Assembly (NCBI GenBank): GCA_937877625.1
Contig: CALFJG010000014.1
Span: forward strand, 1 to 28,009
Direction: 5' to 3'
Length of the DNA: 28,009 nucleotides
Source: an uncultured Prevotellaceae bacterium
Lineage (GTDB): Bacteria > Bacteroidota > Bacteroidia > Bacteroidales > Bacteroidaceae
In this document: in pieces, positions 1-8,204 of the stretch
Layout of the letters: each line of letters begins with the position of its first letter
How positions within the stretch are numbered: position 1 is the first letter of the stretch
The notes under the pieces: model-generated
What the model was told of the DNA's origin: nothing
What the model saw: the letters and a program-made list of their open reading frames with translations, nothing else
Database searches by the model: none
Position numbers and translations under genes: made by a program

Positions 1-54
1 ACACTTTATTCTTAATTAGCCCAGGCTTTATCAACTGGGGAAATCCGCTGAGCC

Positions 55-210
55 GAAATTTTTTTTCAAGCCTCTTGAAATTTTTTTTCAGACCCCTTGA
101 AAAATTTTTCCGGACGGCTTGAAAATTTTTTTCAAGGCACTTGAAATTTTTTTCGAGTGCTTTGAAATTTTTTCCGGACGGCTTGAAAAATTTTCCGGTG
201 CGCTCCGGAA
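55..210. repeat. Array of seven AT-rich palindromic cores at 22-bp period, plus hairpin
   Basis: Seven cores of the form GAAA(A/T)nTTTTC start at 55, 77, 99, 121, 143, 164 and 185, so the period is 22, 22, 22, 22, 21 and 21 bp. Each core is 11-13 bp and near self-complementary. The 9-10 bp spacers differ, but CGGACGGCTT occurs twice (111-120 and 175-184). The array ends in a short hairpin, TTCCGG/CCGGAA (193-198 with 205-210). It lies just downstream of the minus-strand acyltransferase gene, so it is its 3' flank. The spacing of about two helical turns is seen directly; any DNA-bending, protein-binding or transcription-ending role is inference. Positions 1-54 show nothing recognisable. Confidence 0.85.
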
Positions 211-230
211 TTATTTCTGCCCCAAGAAAA

Positions 231-1469
231 TTATTCGTCCTTAGGGTTGCTGGCTCTGAGGAATTCGGCTAAGGCGCGAAAGAAATGGAGGAAGAAATGA
301 TAGAAGCCTAAGAGTATCGCTTTAAGAATGCGCAGTATTGTAGCCACAATGAACAACAGCAGGTCGAACAGCATATCTCCCCATTTGCCAAAGCTTTGTT
401 GTGTGCCTGCGGTGAGCCTCTCATAGATATAGCGTACCAGCAAGGGAAACCCTACACCTACTACGAGATAGAGCAACCAGGTGAAGTCCCACCAACGGCC
501 TGTTTGTATGGTCGGAAATTCGGCAACACGCTGCCATTCTATGCCATAGACACTTACCACAAGCATACTGACGAGTTTGAAAGCGAGTAAGTGGAAAGCA
601 AGAATGCAGAGATAATGCCTACCGATATATACAAGTGCACGGGTAAGCATATTTTCATTTTTCCCTACCAACTCTGCAGCACCGAGAAGGAGTACGTAGG
701 CAGCAAAAGCGGGTATGGGCAGGGCAATGAAGTGTAAGATGTCGGCCTTGGGTATCATCGTCACGGGATAGAACAGTGCTACTGACACCCAGACGCAGAG
801 GCATAATAGGTAGGTACGCCAATCTATATCTATTGTGGGGCGATACTGCCGGAAGAGGAAACCTATGCTTATAAAGAGCAGCCCAACCAATTCGCGATAA
901 CCGCCGCCGGCAACGCCCGTCACCTGCAAGCCGCCCAACACCTGCCAGAGCAGCAGGGCTATACTGACCACAAAGATGGCCCATCCCACCTCTTTGTCGT
1001 TTTCAAAGCGCGACATTTTTCGCCCCAAGATAAACAACACCATAAAACCGATGCTTGAAACGAGCAATGCACGCAGTATCCAAAACGGAGCGGCAAACAG
1101 TTCGTCGTAGTCCGACATATTGAGTCCTATGCTCCATAGGCGTTGGCTGAACTCGTGCCAACTGTAACTATGAGCGGGGTTTAATCCGTTGTGGCTCAAG
1201 AGGCCGATAGGGAACCATAGGTTATGGAGTAGCAAAAACAGCACGGCCCATCCGAGAAAAGGCAGATAGTACTGCCTAAATCGTTTTTCCACAAACCCGG
1301 CAGGACTTTGCACCGATGACGGGTTGAAGAAATAGCCCACACAAAGGAAGAGCGTGGGTACGGCAACGATGCCGATAAAATCGCTCACGACAGTCCACGG
1401 CGCGCACGCCATCAGTACGAAGAGTAGTACGGCAAAGGCTTTAAGTATAGGGGAGGTAAGGGATTTCAT
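231..1469 (-). CDS. Acyltransferase-3-like integral membrane protein
   Basis: A 412-residue protein with about ten hydrophobic segments and almost no soluble domain. The opening hydrophobic segment, the VGYFF motif near residue 46, the basic FVEKRFRQYYLPFLGW stretch and LLLHN in the next segment match the layout of acyltransferase family 3 proteins, which O-acylate cell-surface glycans at the inner membrane. No histidine occurs in the first segment, where active members usually have one (here LFVLMACAPW), so activity is uncertain. The ATG lies 9 bp after the stop of the upstream PLD gene, so the two are probably co-transcribed. The C-terminal ~50 residues are hydrophobic then polar. A related polytopic membrane protein of unknown function is the alternative. 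Confidence 0.7.
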   Translation of the reverse strand: MKSLTSPILKAFAVLLFVLMACAPWTVVSDFIGIVAVPTLFLCVGYFFNPSSVQSPAGFVEKRFRQYYLPFLGWAVLFLLLHNLWFPIGLLSHNGLNPAHSYSWHEFSQRLWSIGLNMSDYDELFAAPFWILRALLVSSIGFMVLFILGRKMSRFENDKEVGWAIFVVSIALLLWQVLGGLQVTGVAGGGYRELVGLLFISIGFLFRQYRPTIDIDWRTYLLCLCVWVSVALFYPVTMIPKADILHFIALPIPAFAAYVLLLGAAELVGKNENMLTRALVYIGRHYLCILAFHLLAFKLVSMLVVSVYGIEWQRVAEFPTIQTGRWWDFTWLLYLVVGVGFPLLVRYIYERLTAGTQQSFGKWGDMLFDLLLFIVATILRILKAILLGFYHFFLHFFRALAEFLRASNPKDE

Positions 1470-1478
1470 AATGGTATG

Positions 1479-2756
1479 TTACAAAAATGGGGCAAGTATT
1501 TGATAGAACCAGGCGGCGAAGCGTCGTGAGCGACTATATGTGCGCCAGGCTTCGGGCGTTAGCTGGTAGCAACGTGTTTGTTTGTCGGTCTCGAAGATTT
1601 GTTGCAGAACAGAGGTGGCGCGTCGGTCGCATACCAGCACGTTGCACTCGTAGTCGTAGCGCAGGCTGCGGCTGTTGAGATTAGCCGAGCCGACGAAACT
1701 CACTACGCTGTCCACCATCATAATTTTGCTGTGGTGGAATCCACCCGTGTACATATACACACTGGCTCCGCGCTTCATCAGTCGGTGTACACAATGTTCC
1801 ACCACACGCGGGGTAATGGGAATGTCGCTTTTGTCGCTCACCATTATCTGCACGTCAACGCCTCGACGCAGCGCACGTTTGAGTGCGCGCATAATCTTCC
1901 CGCCGGGAATAAAATAGGGATTGATGATTTGTATCTGCGTCTGTGCGTGATTGATAAGCGAGAGAAAGGTGCGACGGATTATCTTTGGCGTTTGATGCGG
2001 CACACGATCTACCACCCCTATTGTGGTGTTACAAACCGGCACAATGGCGTTTGTATCGGGCGTTGAGTAGTAGCGTACGGTATCGGGCGTTGTACTCTGC
2101 ACCTCCAACACATCAACGTCTGCAGGCCGCCGCGTCACTTTCTGCCAAAAGTCTGTAAAGATGTTTTGCAACGTTTTCACAACAGGCCCTACTATACGAC
2201 AATGAATATCGCGCCAGTCGCCAAACTCGGGCTTCCCGATGATGTAGTAGTCTGCCACGTTCATTCCACCGGTGTAGGCTATACTGTCGTCGATGACCAC
2301 TATTTTGCGATGGTCGCGATAGAGGGCGTGGTTCACCCAGGGAAACTTCACGGGGTCGAACTCCACAATGTCTATACCTCGCCGACGTAGGTTATTGAGG
2401 TGGTTGCTTCGAAGCGGGCTATTGTTAGAACTATTACCAAAACCATCGAAGATAGCCCGAATACGCACCCCGTGCGCCGCACGTTCTGCCAACAAGTTGA
2501 AGAGCAAGTCGGAAATGCTATCGTTGCGAAAGTTGAAATACTCCAGATGAACACTTTTTCGCGCACGAGCCACGGCAGCAAAGAGGTCGTCAAACTTCTC
2601 TTGACCGGTATGGAAGAAAGTAATCCGGTTGCCCTCGCTAAATGCTACGCCAAACTCTTCGCGCAACATCTTCACTGTAGCACTATCAACTCGTTCCTGA
2701 GCCACGGAATACAAGGCACAGGAGCAAAGAAGTATGCTTAAAACTTTTCGTAGCAA
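1479..2756 (-). CDS. Cardiolipin synthase-type phospholipase D family protein
   Basis: A 425-residue protein with two HKD motifs: H149-x-K151-x4-D156 followed by GGMN, and H342-x-K344-x4-D349 followed by GSANLNSRS. This paired arrangement defines PLD-superfamily cardiolipin synthases, which join two phosphatidylglycerol molecules to give cardiolipin and glycerol at the membrane. Typical ClsA has two N-terminal transmembrane segments; here there is a single signal-peptide-like stretch (residues 1-19), so the catalytic part may be exported or anchored by one segment. The start appears to be TTG at 2754-2756, because no ATG lies upstream in frame and the signal sequence follows it directly. It is first of a pair with the acyltransferase gene 9 bp downstream. 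Another PLD-family lipid enzyme or nuclease is possible. Confidence 0.85.
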   Translation of the reverse strand: MLRKVLSILLCSCALYSVAQERVDSATVKMLREEFGVAFSEGNRITFFHTGQEKFDDLFAAVARARKSVHLEYFNFRNDSISDLLFNLLAERAAHGVRIRAIFDGFGNSSNNSPLRSNHLNNLRRRGIDIVEFDPVKFPWVNHALYRDHRKIVVIDDSIAYTGGMNVADYYIIGKPEFGDWRDIHCRIVGPVVKTLQNIFTDFWQKVTRRPADVDVLEVQSTTPDTVRYYSTPDTNAIVPVCNTTIGVVDRVPHQTPKIIRRTFLSLINHAQTQIQIINPYFIPGGKIMRALKRALRRGVDVQIMVSDKSDIPITPRVVEHCVHRLMKRGASVYMYTGGFHHSKIMMVDSVVSFVGSANLNSRSLRYDYECNVLVCDRRATSVLQQIFETDKQTRCYQLTPEAWRTYSRSRRFAAWFYQILAPFL

Positions 2757-2931
2757 GGCGTTATGGCTGTTTTTGTTGTTTGGTGGGTTGTGATTTTGCG
2801 GGCATGTTGCTCGTTATATCCCGATGGTCTTTTCTGCCTAATGAAATGCGTTAAGTTGGCTTATAGAAACATCATTTGGCAAAGGAGATAGAGACGAAGA
2901 CACAAGGAATATAGGCGTATTGGCTAAGTTC

Positions 2932-2955
2932 AAAAACCTACTAAACGACAGTTGG
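2932..2955 (-). terminator. Weak intrinsic terminator after kdsD
   Basis: Read on the minus strand, CCAACT and AGTAGG form a short stem with one mismatch around a 7-nt loop, followed directly by TTTTT. It begins 5 bp after the kdsD stop, where a terminator is expected. The stem is short, so efficiency is doubtful. The rest of 2757-2931 shows no gene; it should hold the promoter of the PLD gene, but no clear match was found. Confidence 0.4.
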
Positions 2956-2960
2956 TAAAA

Positions 2961-3911
2961 CTAAAGAAGCGTGCTGAAAGAATCTACAATGCCTTTCACC
3001 TCTCCACGGTTGTCAGTGACGATAACAGCATGGATTTTGTATTTGTGTAAGAGGTTTTCCACATCGGCGATGCGCATTGTGGGCGGCACGGTCTTCGGAT
3101 TGCGCGACATAATGTCGGCGGCTTGTAGGTTGAAAAAAGCATCGTGGTTGATTTGCAAGGCGCGTCGCAAATCTCCGTCGGTGATGATGCCGAGCAGTTT
3201 CTTGTTATCTACCACGACACAAAGCCCCAAGCGTCCCTCGCTCATATGTATAAGCGTCTCGGGCAGCGGCGTGTCGGGCGATATGATAGGAAGGTTTGCG
3301 CGGTGCATTACGTCCTCTGCCGTGGTGAGGAGGCGTCGTCCGAGTGAGCCGCCGGGGTGGAACTGCGCGAAGTCGGCTTCCTTGAAACTGCGAGCCTCGA
3401 TAAGCGCACACGCAATGGCATCACCGAGAGCAAGGGTGGCGGTGGTGCTACTCGTAGGAGCCAAGCCGAGCGGACAAGCCTCGTGGTCAACACCGGCAAA
3501 AAGGTGGGCATCGCTGTTTTGCGCCAGGAGCGAGGAATCGTTGCCCGTGATGGCTATGACGGGGATGGAATGGCTCTTGAGGTAAGGCAGGAAACGCAGC
3601 AGCTCGTCGGTCTGCCCACTGTTGCTAATCGCCAGCACAACGTCGTCGGAGGCGATGACACCGAGGTCGCCATGGAACACGTCTAACGGATTTACAAAAA
3701 AACTCGGAGTACCCGTGCTGCTAAACGTAGCGGCGATCTTTGCACCGATAAGGCCGCTCTTTCCTACACCGGTTACTATCACTTTGCCTTTGCAGGCGAG
3801 TATTATCTCAACGGCTTGGTCAAGATTTGCTCCGATACGGGGCATAAGTGCCAAAATAGCCTCGGCTTCATCGCGTAGGCACTGAATGGCTATATCTGTC
3901 CACTTGCTCAT
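2961..3911 (-). CDS. kdsD: Arabinose-5-phosphate isomerase (Kdo pathway)
   Basis: A 316-residue cytoplasmic protein of the KpsF/GutQ/KdsD family, which interconverts ribulose 5-phosphate and arabinose 5-phosphate, the first step of Kdo synthesis. The N-terminal SIS sugar-isomerase domain (about 30-170) carries the GVGKSGLIGAKIAATFSSTGT motif region and SNSGQTDELL. Two CBS domains fill about residues 200-316. Length is close to the 328 residues of E. coli KdsD. Its ATG overlaps the kdsA stop by 4 bp (3908-3911), so translation is probably coupled and both enzymes come from one mRNA starting at the promoter near 4712. The adjacency of kdsA makes the Kdo role more likely than a capsule- or glucitol-specific paralogue. 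Confidence 0.95.
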   Translation of the reverse strand: MSKWTDIAIQCLRDEAEAILALMPRIGANLDQAVEIILACKGKVIVTGVGKSGLIGAKIAATFSSTGTPSFFVNPLDVFHGDLGVIASDDVVLAISNSGQTDELLRFLPYLKSHSIPVIAITGNDSSLLAQNSDAHLFAGVDHEACPLGLAPTSSTTATLALGDAIACALIEARSFKEADFAQFHPGGSLGRRLLTTAEDVMHRANLPIISPDTPLPETLIHMSEGRLGLCVVVDNKKLLGIITDGDLRRALQINHDAFFNLQAADIMSRNPKTVPPTMRIADVENLLHKYKIHAVIVTDNRGEVKGIVDSFSTLL

Positions 3912-4672
3912 TCGTCTGTATGTATCAATTTTTTTATCACGCCCGCCAGCTCATTAAGGGGAAGCATATTAGGCCCGTCGCTTAAAGCGTGGTCGGGATC
4001 GGGATGTGTTTCAAAGAAAAAGCCATTGGCACCGAATGCCTTGGCAGCAAGTGCCATTGAGGGTATATACTCTCGGTCGCCGCCGGTCTTACCACCCGCA
4101 GCACCCGGGCGTTGCACGCAGTGGGTGCAGTCCATCACCACACGCGGCACAAAGCGAGCCATGGTGGGTAGGTTGCGGAAATCTACGACGAGGTTATTAT
4201 AGCCGAACGTGTTGCCACGCTCCGTGAGCCATATTTCGCGTGCCCCTGCTGCACGACATTTTTCCACAGGATACTGCATATCCTCGCCCGAAAGGAATTG
4301 TGCCTTCTTTACGTTCACTATGCGCCCGGTTTTTGCTGCGGCGACAAGGAGGTCGGTCTGCCGACAAAGGAATGCTGGAATTTGCAGCACATCGGCCACC
4401 TCGGCCACGGCACTTGCCTGATAACTTTCGTGAATGTCAGTAAGGATGGGGAGCTGGTATGTAGATTTGATATCGGCAAGCATTTGCAAGCCACGCTCCA
4501 AGCCTGGACCACGGAAGCTGGCGAGCGATGTGCGGTTGGCTTTGTCAAAAGAGGCCTTAAAATATATGGTGAGGCCTAGTTCCTTGCGCAGGCGGACTAA
4601 CTCGCACGCCACTTCGTGGAGTACCTCGGTGCTTTCTATAACACAAGGCCCGGCAATAAAGAGAGGAGACAT
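3908..4672 (-). CDS. kdsA: 3-deoxy-8-phosphooctulonate synthase
   Basis: A 254-residue enzyme that condenses phosphoenolpyruvate with arabinose 5-phosphate to Kdo 8-phosphate in the cytoplasm. It opens with the family signature (AGPCVIES, residues 7-14) and has the KASFDKANR loop near residue 40, the RGPGLERGL motif, the VDFRNLP segment and the C-terminal FFETHPDPDHALSDGPNM active-site region. It is about 30 residues shorter than the 284-residue E. coli enzyme, mainly at the termini. It is the promoter-proximal gene of a two-gene operon with kdsD, which makes its arabinose 5-phosphate substrate. The ATG at 4670-4672 leaves a short leader of about 33 nt after the predicted transcription start. 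Confidence 0.97.
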   Translation of the reverse strand: MSPLFIAGPCVIESTEVLHEVACELVRLRKELGLTIYFKASFDKANRTSLASFRGPGLERGLQMLADIKSTYQLPILTDIHESYQASAVAEVADVLQIPAFLCRQTDLLVAAAKTGRIVNVKKAQFLSGEDMQYPVEKCRAAGAREIWLTERGNTFGYNNLVVDFRNLPTMARFVPRVVMDCTHCVQRPGAAGGKTGGDREYIPSMALAAKAFGANGFFFETHPDPDHALSDGPNMLPLNELAGVIKKLIHTDE

Positions 4673-4711
4673 TGGTATGATGGAAGTTTTTTCAACGTTT
4701 TAGTAAGTGCG

Positions 4712-4742
4712 CAAATTTACAAGCCCTCGCGCCGCTACCAAA
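4712..4742 (-). promoter_or_regulatory. Bacteroidota-type promoter of kdsA-kdsD
   Basis: On the minus strand TTTG (4739-4742) is followed after 19 bp by TAAATTTG (4712-4719). This matches the Bacteroides consensus -33 TTTG and -7 TAnnTTTG with preferred spacing. It sits about 40 bp upstream of the kdsA ATG in the only gap before the operon, so it probably drives both Kdo genes. Confidence 0.75.
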
Positions 4743-4764
4743 GTTTAAGAGCATTTTGCTACAG

Positions 4765-6885
4765 TTAATTTTGATTTTCAGCGGTGGCATCAGCCATTAT
4801 TTGCAAGTCCAGTTGCGTTTTTCCGTTTTGTAGTAGCAGGTCTTTGTCGTGCTCGAAAAGTAAATCTATGGTTTGTTGGTTAGCGCGAACAGTAGGGTCG
4901 AGGCGATTGTAATAGCCTTTGTAAAGTGCCACGGCCTCGGCGGTATCGCCACTCAACCAAGTGGCGTGTGCTACAAGCAGGCGGTCGTAATTAGTTGGTT
5001 CGGCAGCCAACAAACGCTTCCCCACCGATAGTGCCGAGGCAAAGTTTCCGGCGGAGAGCAGTGTCGCGAGCAAAGCGCGTGTGCCTTCGCCGGGTGTCTC
5101 CTCTAAGTAGCTGGCTTTGTGGAGGAGTTCCAAGGCCGACTCACGGCGGTTTGTTTCGCGCAAACATTCGGCACGGCGTACGAGCGTCGGGATATCATCG
5201 TCCTTTTCGTCAGAGAGTTGTTCGTAATAGAAGAGTGCCTTGTCGTAATTTCCTATAGCGCGGTTACATGCCGCCAGCTGACGGATAGTCCATTGTGACT
5301 GCTCTCCGAAAAGTCCGCTTCGTTCGTAGGCCGCTACTGCCTCTGCAAAACGCCCCTGACGCTGGTGGCAATAGCCCGCTACCTGCCAAAGACGAGCCGT
5401 GGGTTCTTGGGACAGCAGTTGAACAACGATAGGCAACGCCACGGCATAGTTTTTCTCGTAGAAAGCAAACATAGCAATTTGCTGTAAGTTTTCGGGCTGG
5501 CTAAGTAGTATGTTGAACGGCTCAATGGTGGTAAGCAACATATCAGAGTTAAACGGATTGAGCCGCTTATCGCCGTGCTGGAAAAGAGTAGCAAAACGAT
5601 AGAAATCCTGCAACGCCACGCGTAGGGCAGACGTGAACGTGTTGTTGATGTCCGCTATATCGGTGTCGTCGGGGAGCATTGAGGAAAGTTGGTTTTGCAG
5701 CATCACAAACTGCGTCTCAGGCATTTGACCAAGGAGCAAGGCAAGACTATATTTGTCGCTCTCACAAAACATACCGAGCTTAGTTAATTTTACAGCGAAA
5801 TCTCTTTTTGTTCCACTAAGGCTCAACTCGGGAGAATCAGGGCTGAATGGTAAAAACCAGTTTGAGGCTTGACGGAAGAAGGAAAAACGCCTTTTGAGCA
5901 TAGAAAACGAAGAAAGATACACATCGGCACCTTTTTGTTGCATCTCAATGAGACGATGGATTTTCTTGCCTATCTCTGAATGTTTAGCATCGCGTTGCCA
6001 GTCGGGGTTGAGTCCCAGTTCAGCCATCTCGGCATTGAGACGCGATATTTCTTCCTCGGTTTGCGGTATCTTCCCGTTGGTCTTCTTCAACATCTCGGGC
6101 AGGATGTCTTGGTTAAGGCTGCGGGCTATTTCTTTCGTTTCCAAACTCAGCAACAACTGCATTTGTAGTTCCACTAACTCTCGCTGACTTGCTGCGGTGC
6201 TGTAAGTCATCTCCAAGGCTGTTATTAGTTCGGGATAGCGCGCTATGCGGTAACGGTGGGTAAGCATCACAAGCACCACTCCTACCATAGCGCGTGAACG
6301 CACGAGGGTGTCGGTGTGGCGCGAGACACTTATAAGAAGACGAAACTTCAAGGCATCAAACACTTCAAGCGTGGAGAGCGTGAGGGCACTGGCCACAATC
6401 TGCTTGGCATCGGTGGCAATGTCTTCGTTGTCGAAGAAACTACGAAACAGCGACGCTATTGACTCTGTAAAAGGTTCTGCCGTCCATACGCTATCAAACA
6501 GCACCGAGGCGTGCTGTGTGGGCTGAGTCAGGAGATCGCTGAGTGCAGGACACGATTCCATATGTGCTAATACGCGATATGCGTGGGCGTAGGCCGTTTC
6601 GGTGTAGCCCAAGAGATAGCGGCGCAGAAGAAGGTTATAAAGCTCATCAGCTTGGCGCAAGAACTTTTCAAACATATTGTAGCGCCCGCTGTCGTTGGCA
6701 CCGCTTCTGAAGTAAGAAAGAAGAGCGGCATAGGCACGCTGTATATTATTCAGGCGCGCTGTAACCTCCCAGTCGCCCTCCATACGTGCTATGGGTTCTA
6801 AGGCATTGAGTGCAACGAGCAGGTTACCGGTGCTGAGATGCGTAGCAGCCTCGGTAAGAAGACTTTTGTAGGTGGTCTTATCCAT
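4765..6885 (-). CDS. Large TPR-repeat protein of unknown function
   Basis: A 706-residue, mostly helical, soluble protein without signal peptide or membrane segment. Tetratricopeptide-like repeats are clearest from about residue 480 to 680: paired helices with the W/LG-Y-A-F-A pattern, for example VAGYCHQRQGRFAEAVAAYE and NRAIGNYDKALFYYEQL. The N-terminal half resembles degenerate helical repeats and includes a charged stretch near 280-310. TPR arrays bind other proteins; no partner can be read from the sequence. The gene follows the NMT1-like gene by 47 bp on the same strand, so it is probably the second gene of that transcript. A run of ten C residues (sense strand) lies about 25 bp before its ATG and could affect expression. 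Confidence 0.8.
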   Translation of the reverse strand: MDKTTYKSLLTEAATHLSTGNLLVALNALEPIARMEGDWEVTARLNNIQRAYAALLSYFRSGANDSGRYNMFEKFLRQADELYNLLLRRYLLGYTETAYAHAYRVLAHMESCPALSDLLTQPTQHASVLFDSVWTAEPFTESIASLFRSFFDNEDIATDAKQIVASALTLSTLEVFDALKFRLLISVSRHTDTLVRSRAMVGVVLVMLTHRYRIARYPELITALEMTYSTAASQRELVELQMQLLLSLETKEIARSLNQDILPEMLKKTNGKIPQTEEEISRLNAEMAELGLNPDWQRDAKHSEIGKKIHRLIEMQQKGADVYLSSFSMLKRRFSFFRQASNWFLPFSPDSPELSLSGTKRDFAVKLTKLGMFCESDKYSLALLLGQMPETQFVMLQNQLSSMLPDDTDIADINNTFTSALRVALQDFYRFATLFQHGDKRLNPFNSDMLLTTIEPFNILLSQPENLQQIAMFAFYEKNYAVALPIVVQLLSQEPTARLWQVAGYCHQRQGRFAEAVAAYERSGLFGEQSQWTIRQLAACNRAIGNYDKALFYYEQLSDEKDDDIPTLVRRAECLRETNRRESALELLHKASYLEETPGEGTRALLATLLSAGNFASALSVGKRLLAAEPTNYDRLLVAHATWLSGDTAEAVALYKGYYNRLDPTVRANQQTIDLLFEHDKDLLLQNGKTQLDLQIMADATAENQN

Positions 6886-6909
6886 ATATGTTATGTCAGG
6901 GGAGGAATT

Positions 6910-6919
6910 GGGGGGGGGG
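6910..6919. repeat. G10 homopolymer tract in the gap before the TPR gene
   Basis: Ten consecutive G (ten C on the coding strand) lie between the stop of the NMT1-like gene and the start of the TPR gene. Tracts of this length are prone to slipped-strand length changes. The tract is in the leader, not in a reading frame, so length changes would alter translation or spacing rather than cause a frameshift. Confidence 0.85.
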
Positions 6920-6932
6920 AGTCTTTAGTGTA

Positions 6933-7934
6933 CTAATTCTTCAAAAATCTATCGTCCATCGCCAAAGTGTTGGGTACAACAATGCCACGACGAGAAAGAA
7001 AGGAGCGGCTCTGCTCTATGGCTTTTGCCGTAGGCAGGCTGGCGCGGTGGTAGCGCGGGCGTTGAGCTTTGGAGAGAATCTCTGAAGGGATTTTTAGGTG
7101 CTTAGCTATCAGTGTGTCGCAGTCGGAAAGTCCACGCTTGTTAAGTTGCTCAACAGCGATGTTATAACCGGCAACGAGCAATGCCACTTGAGCCGAACGA
7201 CGTTTAGAAGAAAGCACGGTACTATTTGCTGCGAGACAACCTAAAGAAGCATCGTCAGACTTAGCCGACCATAGTCTGCGGCCTTTATTCTCCATTGTCC
7301 ACGTAAGCCACGGCTCGGGCAAGATAGCCCCCTCGGTCTGTGCCAGTACAAGCATATTGGCACGTACAGCAAAGTCGTTCGCCTGAGTACGAAGCATATC
7401 ATCGTATTCCAACTCGGCAGAAGCCAAAACTTGCTGGCTATAATAGTCGCTCGCGGAATAGCGCGAACTGCCGAGCAAACGGTCTTTCAAAGCCTTGACA
7501 TTCGCGGCACGTTGCACAGGAGAGACACATAGCCCCCACGTGCCTTGCAAACCCATCAACACCGTGGCCGTCTGGCTACGACTTGTTTGGTACTGCAATC
7601 GCACAAGGTCGGTGGCTGCTATATGGGCCGAACTTCCATATAAGGCGGTGTCGGCATCAAACTGCGCACGTCTATCGGCTATCTCCAGTTTTAGTCCCAA
7701 ACTATCGTATATCCCCGTGGCTTGGGCATAATAAAAGGGCAAACACTCTGCAATAGGCAAAAGAGACACACGCAATGCCCCGGTATCGGCTGGCGTTTCA
7801 GCAGGTGGTAGCCCATCGGATGTGTTGCGGCTCAAAGCCAGCCAACACATATGAACAACAAAAACTAAAACCAAAACATCAAGCGAATACGCGAAATAGG
7901 GATGCTCCTTGTGAAAGGAGAGAAGTTTATTCAT
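6933..7934 (-). CDS. NMT1/SsuA-like substrate-binding protein, membrane anchored
   Basis: A 333-residue protein with one N-terminal hydrophobic segment (about residues 14-35) that acts as an uncleaved anchor or signal. The rest resembles the NMT1/THI5/SsuA solute-binding fold: LRVSLLPIAECLPFYYAQATGIY near 54-76 is the usual opening, followed by a DADTALYGSS ligand-cleft segment and a later EPWLTWTM region typical of the second lobe. Family members bind sulfonates, nitrate or thiamin precursors for ABC importers. No permease or ATPase gene is adjacent, so it is either an orphan or has a non-transport role. It is probably co-transcribed with the TPR gene and is divergent from lptD. The ligand cannot be told. 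Confidence 0.7.
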   Translation of the reverse strand: MNKLLSFHKEHPYFAYSLDVLVLVFVVHMCWLALSRNTSDGLPPAETPADTGALRVSLLPIAECLPFYYAQATGIYDSLGLKLEIADRRAQFDADTALYGSSAHIAATDLVRLQYQTSRSQTATVLMGLQGTWGLCVSPVQRAANVKALKDRLLGSSRYSASDYYSQQVLASAELEYDDMLRTQANDFAVRANMLVLAQTEGAILPEPWLTWTMENKGRRLWSAKSDDASLGCLAANSTVLSSKRRSAQVALLVAGYNIAVEQLNKRGLSDCDTLIAKHLKIPSEILSKAQRPRYHRASLPTAKAIEQSRSFLSRRGIVVPNTLAMDDRFLKN

Positions 7935-8031
7935 ATCTATTCTTAATCAATTTCTTTTGTGCTTATTATAACGGTGTGTTCTATTCACTCCCACGGCTTC
8001 GTTTGACATAGGCGGGTCTTTAATCTTTTTG

Positions 8032-8039
8032 CAAATATA
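8032..8039 (-). promoter_or_regulatory. Possible -7 element for the NMT1-like gene
   Basis: TATATTTG on the minus strand matches TAnnTTTG and lies about 100 bp upstream of the NMT1-like ATG in the divergent gap 7935-8204. No good TTTG was found 19-21 bp further upstream, so only half of the promoter pattern is present. Confidence 0.35.
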
Positions 8040-8112
8040 ATGCCTAAACTCTGTTCTTGGCTTATACTTGGCTTGCTAACAAACTTTAACGGCCATTTTC
8101 CAGCGTTCTTTC

Positions 8113-8143
8113 TTTCGTGCATCGCTTGGGGTTGCTATTTTTG
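8113..8143 (+). promoter_or_regulatory. Probable promoter of lptD
   Basis: TTTC (8113-8116) is followed after 19 bp by TATTTTTG (8136-8143), a full match to the -7 consensus and three of four at -33. Transcription would begin near 8150, upstream of the proposed TTG start of lptD at 8205 but downstream of the open-frame ATG at 8040. Confidence 0.5.
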
Positions 8144-8204
8144 CAGGCTGAAAGGAACAAGTCATCCTTATTTAGACGGGCTGCGTGCGTCGGAAAGAAA
8201 CGTT

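Noticed and set aside
55..195. CRISPR array
   Set aside because: The repeats are only 11-13 bp and AT-rich, the spacers are 9-10 bp, and no cas gene is near.
8040..8204. N-terminal extension of LptD from the ATG at 8040
   Set aside because: It lies upstream of the likely promoter and lacks a proper signal peptide, while TTG 8205 begins one.
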